Below are positions 38,540 to 49,200 of a stretch of DNA of 64,000 nucleotides, in pieces. Both the position numbers and the translations under genes were made by a program. The stretch covers positions 38,642,150 through 38,706,149 of the forward strand of contig CM051514.1 of the NCBI GenBank assembly GCA_028015205.1, given 5' to 3'. Below the pieces are notes generated by a model that saw only the letters and a list, made by a program, of their open reading frames with translations, made no database searches and was not told where the DNA came from. This stretch comes from Mytilisepta virgata. Lineage: Eukaryota > Mollusca > Bivalvia > Mytilida > Mytilidae. The stretch's first letter is position 1. Every line of letters begins with the position of its first letter.

Positions 38540-38940
38540 TAAGTGACTGGCGTCACTTCCGTCAATGGAGAAAATCCACTACTTCCGGTTCCACCAACCA
38601 CTTCCGGTTCCGCCCGAACAGGCGCAGACCACACATCCGGGTCCTACCACGTGACTTTCGTCACTTCCGTCAACAAATGGCGGAAAAAACACCCTACTTC
38701 CGGTTGCGCATGCGCGCAAAAATCACTTCCGGTTCCGGTCACACATGCGCGGACGACACATCCGGGTCCTAGCACGTGACTTGCGTCACTTCCGTCAACA
38801 AAGGGCGGGAAAACTACCCACTTCCGGTTGCGCATGCGCGCAAAAATCACTTCCGGTTCCGGTCACGTGACTTCCGGTTCCGGTTACGTCACTTCCTGTG
38901 ACGTCATTTCCGGTTCCGGTGACGTCACTTCCGGCTCCTC
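38540..38940 (-). promoter_or_regulatory. Terminal GC-rich ETS/CRE/NRF1/E-box/E2F cluster (right arm)
   Basis: Mirror copy of 24160-24560. The ACTTCCGG, GCGCATGCGC and GACGTCA motifs are all conserved, so both ends of the element carry the same cluster. Confidence 0.7.
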
Positions 38941-38988
38941 CACGCTCCTCCACCTCAAATGCTAATTTAGAACCGCATACATACTACT

Positions 38989-38994
38989 GGCATT
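38989..38994. repeat. Right target-site duplication GGCATT
   Basis: Same six bases as at 24106-24111, directly adjoining the outer end of the right arm. Confidence 0.85.
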
Positions 38995-40260
38995 TAAGGG
39001 CTACCCTTCATTCCATGAGATGACACAAGTTAATGAATATTACTACCTGTCATAGGACATATGTTTGATAAAAAATAGTTATAATTGTTGAACTGAAGAA
39101 CAGGGATATAGTCTTAATCAAAAATGAAATATGATGGTAAAATTCATTCTTTATATGCAAATTCAAAGGTAAAAAGTACCAGACATGTTAGGAATTTCGT
39201 TCATTTTCAGTTGCCTCATTAAATATTCAAACACTGCTGTAAAAAAATTCTGTAGTTTAATTCTTACAAAAAACTGTTAAAACAAATATCATATATATGT
39301 GTGTTATATGACAAAAAATTATGAAATTTTAACCACAAATTTGCACAAAATCAATGACAATACTCGATCAATTTTGATATTAGGACATTAAAAAAATAAA
39401 GATTTTCCCATAATACTATTTGAAGCTGCATTATCATTTATTATATGTAGTTTATATATGTTATACAACAAATTATGGTTACTAGTATATGATTCAAGGC
39501 AGAAAATATATCTAAAACATTCGATTCATCAATTAAATGCTATTTACAATAATCCTGAAAATGTCAGGAGTGTGACATTTTATGTGTGATGGACTATTAC
39601 TGTTACAGTATAAGACTAACAGGATAATGTGATATAAGCAACCACGCACTGAGATGAGGACGAGATAAGCACACACTACAAACACACACTTCTCGGGGGG
39701 GGGGGGCTAATACTAGATTATATATTACGAATTTATGGACCAGTAGAAAATTCTAGTAAGGATTTATGAAATTATTGCAAATATTGACTCAGCATTTTCT
39801 TCATTTCGAGCATCTTTTTCATCATCGTAATATGCATTTCATAATTGCCACTGGATGTTAAACAATAATTCATCAATATATCAAATCCAACGTAATTATC
39901 GATTTTGCAAATATTTCGAAAAAGTTTTAGATTCGTTACGGAGATGCCCCTTACCGAACCTCTTCACTTCGTCTAATGCGAGGAAATTTGGTACGTCATA
40001 GTAATGCCACGTCATTCCTATTGTTTGACGTCAAGAAAAAAACATCAATAGGAGTTATCTCCCTTACCCCAGGCCTACCCCCTTAAGTCTGAAAAAATAA
40101 TGGTACGACTGAAACAAGTATAATTTAATATATCGACAGTACCCGACCTGCAGCTATGAGAACCTTAGTTAGTTTTACTGTTAAAACGAGCAGATTCTGA
40201 TCCTGCTATCTAAATTATGTACCGTCCACTCTAATTTTCAGTTCTAGCAAGCGGTCACAA
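38995..40260. other. Right flank of the element, nothing recognised
   Basis: AT-rich, non-coding. A 9-G tract is at about 39696. At 40068-40085 lies the reverse complement of an 18-bp string, TAAGGGGGTAGGCCTGGG, found at 23955-23972 on the other side of the element. Confidence 0.5.
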
Positions 40261-40261
40261 T

Positions 40262-40520
40262 GTTGGTAATTATACTGTATTGGTTTTTATAGTGTATTTT
40301 ATACACCCGAGTGTCAGGATATGTAAGGGGGAGGTTTGGGTACCCATAAAACCGGTTTCACTCCGCCACTATTCAGTGTCTGTACTAAGTCACACTATCC
40401 TGACTCTCTGTTGTGTTCATGTTTGTGTTTTGTACTTTTTATGTTATTTTTTGTTAAAGTTGGGTTGTTTTGATTGATTGGTATGTCATGTTTACCTTTC
40501 CTGGTATCCATTTTGTTGTT
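40262..40520 (+). repeat. Dispersed repeat (GTGTCTGTACTAAGTC family)
   Basis: Shares TGTATAGTGTATTTTATAC, GGTTTGGGTACCCATAAAACC and GTGTCTGTACTAAGTC with 340-600 and 6145-6420 and, inverted, with 3740-3925 and 61905-61995. Confidence 0.6.
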
Positions 40521-42300
40521 TATTCGGAAAGTGGCCCTACTCCAATGTTTTCATGGTTAATTTAACTTTGAGATTACGAAAATCAACTGTACTTCAAAAA
40601 ACGGGAATGATAAGATTAAAAGATACCAATAAATTCACGTCTTTGTTGATCGTTCCTTTTCACGATCAAATCAGAAATTGAATTTATGGACAATTGCGTC
40701 CGATATCTTTATTATTAATGTTAGAACTTGCGAGTTCTTTATTAAACAATTGGAACAGCACTAAACACTCAGACTTTTTGTGGGTTTATTTTTCATGAGA
40801 ATTAATTAAAGTCACACTCATACATACCATGACTTTCATGACTGTATTTTCAAGGTTAAAATTATTGTTTATAGAAATAGAAATAGAAATATTTATTTGT
40901 TCAAACACATTTACAATAAATGGTTATGATACATAAACAATAATATACAAAATACATTATAAACACAATAAATAGTGTTGTATTTTATTTTTTTAGCCTT
41001 ACAATAAGTTATGACAAGCAAAACTTTTTTAGCATGACCACAAGTTTTGAAAATTGAAGTGCGATGAAACTCGAACTTTATTTAACATGTTTAAATGCTT
41101 TTTGTGCAAATTGTATTTGGAAATGTCTAAAATTCAAATATATGATAACAAATTGATACATAAGTTTATTCATATCAATACATTTTGAGGCTAAAGCTTG
41201 AATTTTGAATGCAAAGTTCAGAAAAAAGTTAAACCATAAAAATTTCTCAAATATTAACAGTGAAATAATGAAATTTTAATTTACTACAAAATAAAAACGT
41301 TAAAAAGGGTCATAAAAGTATCGGAAAACAACATGTTCCCCATTCTCTAAAACAAAAAGACATCTCTTTGTTTGTATTCTTTTATTCTCAAGTTTCATAT
41401 TATATAACGACCTACGTTTTCAGTTATAATTTGTAAATATTATGTGCAAACACGAACGCTATTACGGTACTTCGCTCTTTGTTTTTACTTTTTGTTGTCT
41501 CTATAATGTTATAATTTAAGGTATCCGGACCATAAATGACCACGTGATTACTAAAAAATTCCCGGATGTTCCATACAACCCAATTGAAATGACCTCGATA
41601 ATTATCGGCAAACTTCGGAAATGCCAATATAACTAACTTATTTTTACAGACTCTGCATATAAGCAAAAAAGTGTGTTTCAGCTAGAGATAAATATATATA
41701 CAAAATTCCATCTTTAAGTGTTTGGTACAGCCATTCACGGTCAAAAACAGATAGAATTTTCGATCATGATCTATTATGGTCCGGATACCTTAATTTCAAT
41801 ACTGCATTTTAATTGCCTGGATAGCATAGAGCAACATTGGTTATACTGTATAACCTGGTTTGGTTTTATGACATCACCAACGAATTAATCCGCCGCTTGC
41901 AAATTCAAATAGTTCCATGTCATTATTGATGATTGAATCAAGGAATCATTTTAATTCTGTTTGGACATTAAATTATAAGGAATGTTTCCAATTTTTTAAC
42001 TGATTTTTTTAGACACAGTACTCACCATTGTCCTTTTTTATTTAAATTAAATAATTCACACAAAAATAATTTTTATTTCCTTTTTCGATAAATTGAGTTA
42101 TCCCGCATTTGACGGAGAATGCAATTATCAAATGTTTGATGTTTTGTTGGTTTCCTTCTGATAGTACGAAAAGAGAACAAAAATGTTTTTTTGTGAAAAT
42201 TTCTACAAAAAAAATAATAAAAAGGACAATACGAAAGGTCAACAATGAAAATATATGACGTAGATGTACCATGCAATCGATTAAGTCTCCTTTCAGTCCG
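40520..42300. other. AT-rich intergenic DNA with one MITE
   Basis: Nothing coding. A GAAATA microsatellite at about 40876-40894 leads into a retroelement-like tail (to about 40985). The MITE at 41516-41793 is listed separately. Confidence 0.5.
41516..41793. mobile_element. 278-bp MITE with 20-bp perfect TIRs
   Basis: TTAAGGTATCCGGACCATAA at the left end is mirrored exactly by TTATGGTCCGGATACCTTAA at the right end. The outer TTAA could be a piggyBac-type target site or part of the TIR. There is no coding capacity. Confidence 0.85.
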
Positions 42301-42302
42301 AC

Positions 42303-43446
42303 ATGGAAAATTGCCTTATTACTGGGTTCGACGATTTACCGAAAACAACAGAGAAAAACAGAAAACTACCAAAAATAACCAAAAAGAACCGAAACAAACT
42401 ACCGAAAACAACTTGTAAAAAATACCGATGTGCAGGACAGATTCTTATAGGTTTCGATAAAACTTTCAAAATATGTGATGTGCACGTAACACCATCAGTA
42501 TTTAAACAGTTATTGGTTGGGCAAGAAGATACAGATGAACCACCTTTATTCATTCGTCCATTATTCCTACATGACAGTTCTGATTTCGAAATATACAGTT
42601 TATTTTTCCCGCATCTAAAAACTAAACTTCCTGATGTTGACTTGTCAAATTAGTCATTCTCTCTGATCAGGGGGGACGCGTTTTGTGTACACGCCACATA
42701 AAACAAAACGCTTCTGAGAAACTAAGAAATGGAATTGGTATATCCAAGCGTAAGCGAATGGAAATTGAAAGCCTAATTTTTTGGACAAGAGGGAATTACA
42801 CATTCTGATGATTCGATTATTTTCGAAGAAAGATGCAAAGAAGTCGAACAATTATGTCAGAGACATGTACCAGAATTTTTGGTGAATTTTCACAAGACTT
42901 TAAATCCTGTACTGAAAGACAATGTCGGGGAGCCCCAGTGTGCTGGGATAAAAGAAAAACAATGTATGAACAATAACAGCGAATCCTATAACCACGTTCT
43001 GAAAATTACAGTCGACTGGGAACCACCGGCACCTCTGGTTAATTTTATCACAAAGATGGACGTAGTTGGCAAGGTCAACTATAAGGATCTGAAAAGAGCA
43101 TTCTTATTTAGAGGGCCGTACCGTCTTGCGGAGATTCACAAACATTTTCGGATTGACAGAAATGCATGGATTAAAAAAAACTATCATGGAAAGGTTTCAA
43201 CTCCACTCAAGGTTTAGGAAATATATGGTGAAAATGGGCAAATTAGTTACCTCGACAGATGGTAAGACTGTCACAGCTGAGGCTAGATCAAGAGGTAAAA
43301 ACAATGGACAACGTAAGAGGAAGAAGGCGGAACGCACTACATCTGCCAAGAGAAAAAGTCTAGTAGGATTGAAAAACTGCAAATATATAAATGACCCCTT
43401 AGACGAATTTTACTTTTTAGAATTATCAAGAAAACCGAATATTTGA
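42303..43446 (+). pseudogene. MULE-type transposase-like remnant
   Basis: Three open pieces read in order across several frames. 42303-42653 contains PPLFIRPLFLHDSSDFEIYS. The stretch 42654-42880 continues only with frame changes and includes a CTRHIKQN-like motif. 42790-43217 contains QCAGIKEKQCMNNNSESYNH and a long helical part, and 43200-43446 ends in a Lys/Arg-rich tail. The N-N-x-ES-x-NH-x-L-K pattern is one I associate with MULE/FLYWCH-type transposase proteins of molluscs and cnidarians. At least two frameshifts and one in-frame stop make it a pseudogene. No TIRs were located. Confidence 0.55.
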
Positions 43447-43449
43447 CAG

Positions 43450-45480
43450 AAATCCTTCATTATTAGAACATTTTCTTTTAATTGTTTTGTACAGCCAAAT
43501 TCAATGTCAGACAATTTGTCGTCTGTGCATTTTTCTTAATGCATCCTTTCATACGTCTATGTTAGAATAGTACAAGTCGAAAATACCTATGTATAGTGTT
43601 AATTGCCCATCCTCCTAAGTCAGGGGTTTGTATCCACGTTCGTTCTTACTAACCCCTGACAACATTCATTAATATTTTACGCGTCGAAAGTGAACGATTT
43701 TCATTGGTTAATTTTCTAGGTCAAACGAGAATGTATTTGCGTTGTAGGTAGAAATTTTTAGGTCACACACCAGGCGACGATATGTTCGACCCGCCAAATG
43801 AACGAGTGTTGTCAGGGATTTGTAGGAACGAACATTTATACAAAGCCCCGACTTGGAAGGATAAATATTACCGTATTGAGGCGTACTTAAATGAAATTAT
43901 TAAAATCAGTAGTCAATCGGATGTCGACTATGTGCTTTGAACGTGCAGTTGCAAATATTAGAACAGAAATTTACATAAAAGAGTAGACAAAAGGGGCCTT
44001 ACCCTAACCCCTCCCACCTTCCCCTAACTTCTTTTTCATACTTCCATTAAATTAACTGCAATGCGAAAGAAAAACGAATACAACAAATATTTACGGATTG
44101 ATATGACGTGAGATAAAGGGGGTCTGATAAAAGCGTGTTTGATAAAGGTGTGTAATACAAATAAAATGACCATAGATTTATCAAATACATTTTTTTAAAA
44201 TGACTATATCTGGTTTTTAATTTATGAAAAATGTTAACTACATGTATACATGTAGAATTCATCTTAATCACTTTTCCAAAATAATAAACATCTGATGCGA
44301 AGTTAGATGCACTCTTAGTGCACTTTTCAACATTTTGTGTCCCAAACGTTAGACACCTGTGATGAATCACGGGAGCTTAACCCACAGAGCTGCCTAGCAC
44401 TTCCCCAGATTGCAGAAAGGAGAGACCCTCTCGTTGGGGGTTTGTCAAGTCATAATACGAAAAGCCTGACCTTGAACTATTGAACTATTGGCCTTGAACT
44501 ATTGGTTCTATTTGATATTTTTTAATGTACTACGTGTGTCTTTTTTAGAACTGCAAGTCGTTGTCAATATCTCAAGTATTTCATTAAAATAAAAATAAAA
44601 AGTATAACTCTCCCTTTTGTTCCCACAGTAGTAATTATTTATTGTCTTGTCCACTGCTTTAAAGCCTCAAATATTTTACAAGAGCGGATTTTACCACAAA
44701 CAAATGTGATCATGTTGCATATGTTTTGTTTCCGAAATTTTGATCCTTGTTTACTTTTAGGACATACCTATTTCTTATCTAAAATGTAGATAATTACTCT
44801 GGAGATAAATAAACATAGGTTGCCGAATTATGTTGGACACACTGGGCCATGAAACCACATGGAAGAGACAAATAATCCTTTTTTTATTAGAGTGGCTTAC
44901 TATATTTCTAAACCTGACAACTATATTTTAGATTTTAACTCACTGTCTAATAGCTTGAATATTGAAAATTAAAAATTAGATATCTCGAGTGCAGACATAT
45001 CGTACCCCGTTCACAACTGTAGGATAATATTAAAGTACTATTATATATTTTCATTAAGCAACTGCTGTGTCCAATTAAGGACTAATGACTACATGTATAT
45101 ACATTCATCAAATAAGACAAAACGTTAAGCAATAAATCAATATAACAAACAGTATAAACAGAGCATGTGAATCAAACAAAACTAGCTGTCTCCTTTCCTC
45201 AGTAAAAGTGACTGTTTCAAAAATGAGCCAAGCAATCTCAATTGTTCATTTGTTTCGGGGTTCAAAATTTGTTTCAGTTTAACCTCTGGATTAATTTCGC
45301 GCTCAAAATTAAAAGGTTACAAATATGTATTTCTAACAGAATCATTAATAGAACAATCGAAAAAGAAATGAGCTTCATTATCAACAGTATTACAAATGTT
45401 ACACAATCTCTCGTTTGTCGGAATTTGTTTGTATCTTATCATAAACATTAATTTTTATAGTTCCATTTACTATTTATTGT
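43450..45480. other. Intergenic, repeats only
   Basis: At 44350-44440 it contains a minus-strand match to the 18930 repeat (CACAGAGCTGCCTAG, GAGACCCTCTCG). An inverted pair 'CTAAGTCAGGGGTTTGTA' / 'ACAAAGCCCCGACTTGG' lies at about 43615-43860. No gene was recognised. Confidence 0.5.
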
Positions 45481-45770
45481 TCGATTCCCGTTCGGGATGA
45501 AAATTTCAGGGATCAAATTTGCGACGCCCTATCGACGTCATTTGCGAGGATGGTCTCGATAAACGATGCTAGTCCGTCGGATGGGGACGAAATATGGTTG
45601 TCCCGTGTTAAGGGAGAGGAACACCCTAAGCACGTTAAAGACTCCTCTGTAGATGTCGAAAAAGAGTAGGCTAAAATACTGCTACAAGGGGCCGCTCTCG
45701 CACCCGCCAAGTGGAGAGGGATTAGTATAAGTTGGTATGACTTGTTTCCCAATCCACTATAAATAAATAA
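45481..45770 (+). repeat. SINE-like element
   Basis: It starts with a B-box-like GTTCGATTCCCGTTCGGGAT, followed by a body (GATGAAAATTTCAGGGATCA ... CGTCGGATGGGGACG ... AGGAACACCCTAAGCACG) whose style I recognise from molluscan SINEs, and an A/T-rich end CCACTATAAATAAATAA. It lies at the 3' end of the cGAS-like gene and may overlap its 3' UTR. Confidence 0.6.
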
Positions 45771-45780
45771 GTTTAAACTA

Positions 45781-45786
45781 TTTATT
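45781..45786 (-). terminator. Candidate poly(A) signal of the cGAS-like gene
   Basis: AATAAA on the minus strand, about 60 nt after the TGA stop at 45845-45847. Confidence 0.5.
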
Positions 45787-45844
45787 GTCATATACATTGT
45801 ATATCCTTAGTTATGTCTTGACATTTTACAGTATTCAAGAAAAA

Positions 45845-46260
45845 TCATTTTGAAAGTTTTTTAACCTCTTCCATTAAACCTTTGACAATAATATCAATTT
45901 CTATTTTAGGCACATATTTTATAACATTATCGTTTTCGATAAAATAATTCTCGATAAAGGGAGGTGACTCTTGTAACCGTTGTATTAAATATTCTGTAAG
46001 AATCCTTTGAACTTTTGCGTTTTCACCAGGTGCTTCGTACCATCTATCGTACCAATTCAGCATGAACTGCTTAATATGATATGAACAAAACTTTTTAACT
46101 TTCTCTGGGTTGCTATCTTTGATTTTCTGTATATAATCCTTGATATTACGGAATATTTTTTTCTTGTTACTAAAACGACTACCGTCATTTGCCGCTGTAA
46201 TCAAAATCTTTTCTGTATATGAAAAAGACAGGCGCCATAGAAGTTCTTTTTCTGCTACGT
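45845..46260 (-). CDS. cGLR exon 8 (Mab-21 C-terminal helical lobe and stop)
   Basis: The acceptor is TTTTTCAG. It encodes LLWRLSFSYTEKILI and KFCSYHIKQFMLNWY, typical of the Mab-21 C-lobe, and ENYFIENDN near the end. The TGA stop is at 45845-45847. Confidence 0.9.
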
Positions 46261-49200
46261 CTGAAAAAGAACAGATTTATAAAAAAGATTTTTAGAACTA
46301 TATTTTATTTATTTTTACCAGAGCCAGTGTCACCTTTGCATTAAAATTTATTATTTCCGGAAATTAGAATTTAAAATGAGGAACCAGAGTGAGTTATCTT
46401 TTCCTAACCAATGTAGGAAAGGGAGATAATTAAATTCTCTCCCGTTTGTCCTGAGGCTAAAAGGGAGACAAATTTATTATCTCCCTTACCTACATTGTTT
46501 AGGAAAAGATAACTCACTCTGGTTTCTCATTACTATGAAGTATAATTACATTTTATATACATATATCATCTTGAATCAATCATTCTTAACTTAAATTAAA
46601 GGGAGATAATCTTCCTGAAAGTATATTTGATCATTCAAATTTAATTGATTTATTATGACAATGTAAAAATAAATTTCACTTATATATAATCAAGATTGAC
46701 TCTATTTAAAGAATAAGTTAAAACCATATAACTAATAAAGGTATCTTCTTGTCCAGTCGCGGACAGTATATTATTATTATACATAGCATTTACAATTTGC
46801 ATAAAAACAAAACGAAAATACTGGACGTTGTGGGTTATTGTAAAATGTTCATATAAGCAAAAAGAAAATACTGGATGCTCGGGGTTATTGTAAAATTTGT
46901 ATATAAACAAAAAGAAAATATTGGATGTTGAGGGTTATTGTAAAATTTGCATTTAAAGAAACATTTGCATATAAACAAAAAGAAAATACTGGATGCAGGG
47001 GGTTATACTGCATCCAGTATTTAAAATTTAAAATGTAAAATTTGCATATAAACCAAAAGATAGTACTGGATGCTGGAGGTTATTTTAAAATTTGTATATG
47101 AAATAGACAAAAAGAAAATGCTGGATGTTGGGAGTGATTGTAAAATTTGTGTATAAACAAAAAGAAAATACTGAATGTTGAGGGTCATTGTAAAATTTGC
47201 ATATAAAGAAAACATTTGCATATAAACAAAAACAAAAATACTGGATGCAGGGGGTTATACTGCATCCGGTATTTAAAATTTAAAATGTAAAATTTGCATA
47301 TAAACAAAAAGAAAGTACTGGATGTTCGGGGTTATTGTAAAATTTACATATAAACAAAAAGAAAATCTTGGATGTTGGGGGTGATTGTAAAATTTGCGTA
47401 TAAAGAAAAAGAAAATACTGGATGTTGAGGGTTATTGTAAAATTTGCATATAAAGAAAACATTTGCATATAAAAAAAAATACTTGATGTTATGGGTTATT
47501 GTAAAATTTGCATTTAAAAAAAATACTCGATGTTGAGGATTATGGTAAATGGTATCTGGAAATTCTCTGCAAGGACTGTAACAATAATCCCAAAATAAAT
47601 ATGTATTAGAGTTTTACAATGCCACATTCTACACGTGTCTAATCTATATTATTCTGTATTTTCAGTTGTTGTCTATGGTTAGCCTATTGATTCCTTTCTA
47701 CACAAGTGTTTCTGGATTCCTTGACCTTGCCTTCTATCCGTTTTGTTGTAAATTTAAGGTCATGTCTTTTTGCTTGGACGTTATACACTGTTGAAGTTCA
47801 CACGGCAACCTAAAGGTATCATCAATCTTTCCCATTGTTTACCCATTACTTTACATTGTACTTGTTTCCGGAGCCATTTAGACTTGTTTTGTTCTTTGGA
47901 CAGGTTTTTACACATAGTTGAAGGTCAAATGGCGACCTTGGCGACCTATAGATCTTATAAAAAAAAATTTTCTAGTTCCATCTAACCCCTTTGACACATA
48001 TCAAATATACTCTGTAGGTAATCATATATAAATACCTTCTGGGCATGTCTTGCAAACAACATCGTAATATTTGATTGACTTATTTACTACTTCATCGTTT
48101 GACAACCATTTAGGATTTATCTTCCTTGCGATACAAGGCCAACCACTAAGTCTAAAGCATGGTACAAGATCGATGTCCAATGGGTGTCCCGGAATACTAC
48201 TATAAATGATAGTATACGCGGGACTGCTATTATCAGATCGTGTTTTTTCTGAAAAATAAATAGACAACATGGACGTACTTTTTATTTCCATACTTTTTAA
48301 TCATTCTGAATTAGATTTTTAGTTTGGATAATGCTGAAATCAAAATTCTTCTGATTTTCCATACAACAAACCCTTGGAAACAGTTTTGAAATGGAACCAC
48401 AACATGAACATTTCCTGTCAACAGTTTCGTTTTAATTTTCTTAACTTTTTCGCAGTTACGACCACCATATTTTGTCCAAGGTCATTATAAAAAAAATTAG
48501 AAGGAATTAAACAAGAATCATTCAACTAAAGTTTGGTTACAATTGTGTCATTGATTCTAGATAAGATTTTATCTCCAATTACGAATAGCGAAAACAGCTA
48601 CATGCATTTTAAATGTAAGATAAACAGAACGTCATTGGCTAATACCGTAAGTACATGTGACATTATAATTTAAGTAATCTTACTTTTCATTAATCTGAAC
48701 TCCCGGCGTTTTGTTGAGCTAAAAACTTCATCAAACAAACCAAAAACATAATTTTTAAACATCTCTGGTTTTATATAGTTTTCATCTGTTAACATATTCC
48801 TTATGTTCTCATCAACTCTTGGTGTTTCCAGCTTCACCTTGTAAAAGCCTGGTGTGGACTTAACAGAGTCAAATTGAACTACTACTTGAAGTTTTGAGGG
48901 ATATATCATAACGTCAAATTCGTCTGCTTGCCCATTCTAAATGAATAAAAATAATAATTCATTCTTATTTATCCCTTTATTCTAGCAAACATATTTGAAC
49001 TTTTTTTCAACTTTGTACCTTAAAATTTAAAGATTGTTGTGTGTAGATGTTGAAGATGTCCAAACACCATTAGGCATCGCAAGTTCAATTAATGGAATTT
49101 CAACAATGGCATAGAATTTATGCTGAAAAAATTAATCTTTTTTGGAAAAGTAAGATTATTACAGCTCTATCCATCGAGGGTTTTTAGCTTCACCGTTATG

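Larger units (their letters stand above)
24112..38988. mobile_element. Giant palindromic (foldback) element, 14.9 kb, gene-bearing
   Basis: Base-by-base reading shows the left arm 24112-31545 is the reverse complement of the right arm 31564-38988, with an 18-bp unpaired centre. Partner positions sum to 63109 near the centre and to 63100 outside a 9-bp indel near 28185-28194. I found only two base differences (29314/33795 and 30022/33087) plus that indel, but did not align every base. The unit is bounded by AGTAGTATG...CATACTACT and by GGCATT duplications, so it is a discrete insertion. Known families with 6-bp TSDs, long inverted ends and a 15-20 kb size are Polinton/Maverick elements and related adintoviruses. 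Their polymerase, integrase, ATPase and capsid genes are not visible here. It may be a non-autonomous or snap-back derivative; this is inference. Confidence 0.9.
31564..38988 (-). repeat. Right arm of the giant inverted repeat (7,425 bp)
   Basis: Reverse complement of the left arm, shorter by 9 bp (one GCTGCTGCT-type triplet run near 34912). Confidence 0.95.

Noticed and set aside
24112..38988. Palindrome as a pure assembly or sequencing foldback artefact
   Set aside because: Unique sequence lies on both sides, a 6-bp duplication sits exactly at both ends, and the arms differ at a few sites. An artefact would mirror the flank as well. Only spanning reads can settle it.
24112..38988. Herpesvirus-type inverted repeat (bivalve herpesviruses also have repeats of 7-10 kb)
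   Set aside because: The repeat lengths are only coincidentally similar. No herpesvirus gene was recognised, and the TSD and short loop fit a transposon-like insertion better.
42042..42276. Minus-strand ORFs near the transposase remnant
   Set aside because: Phe/Ile/Lys-rich chance frames in AT-rich DNA without homologous features.
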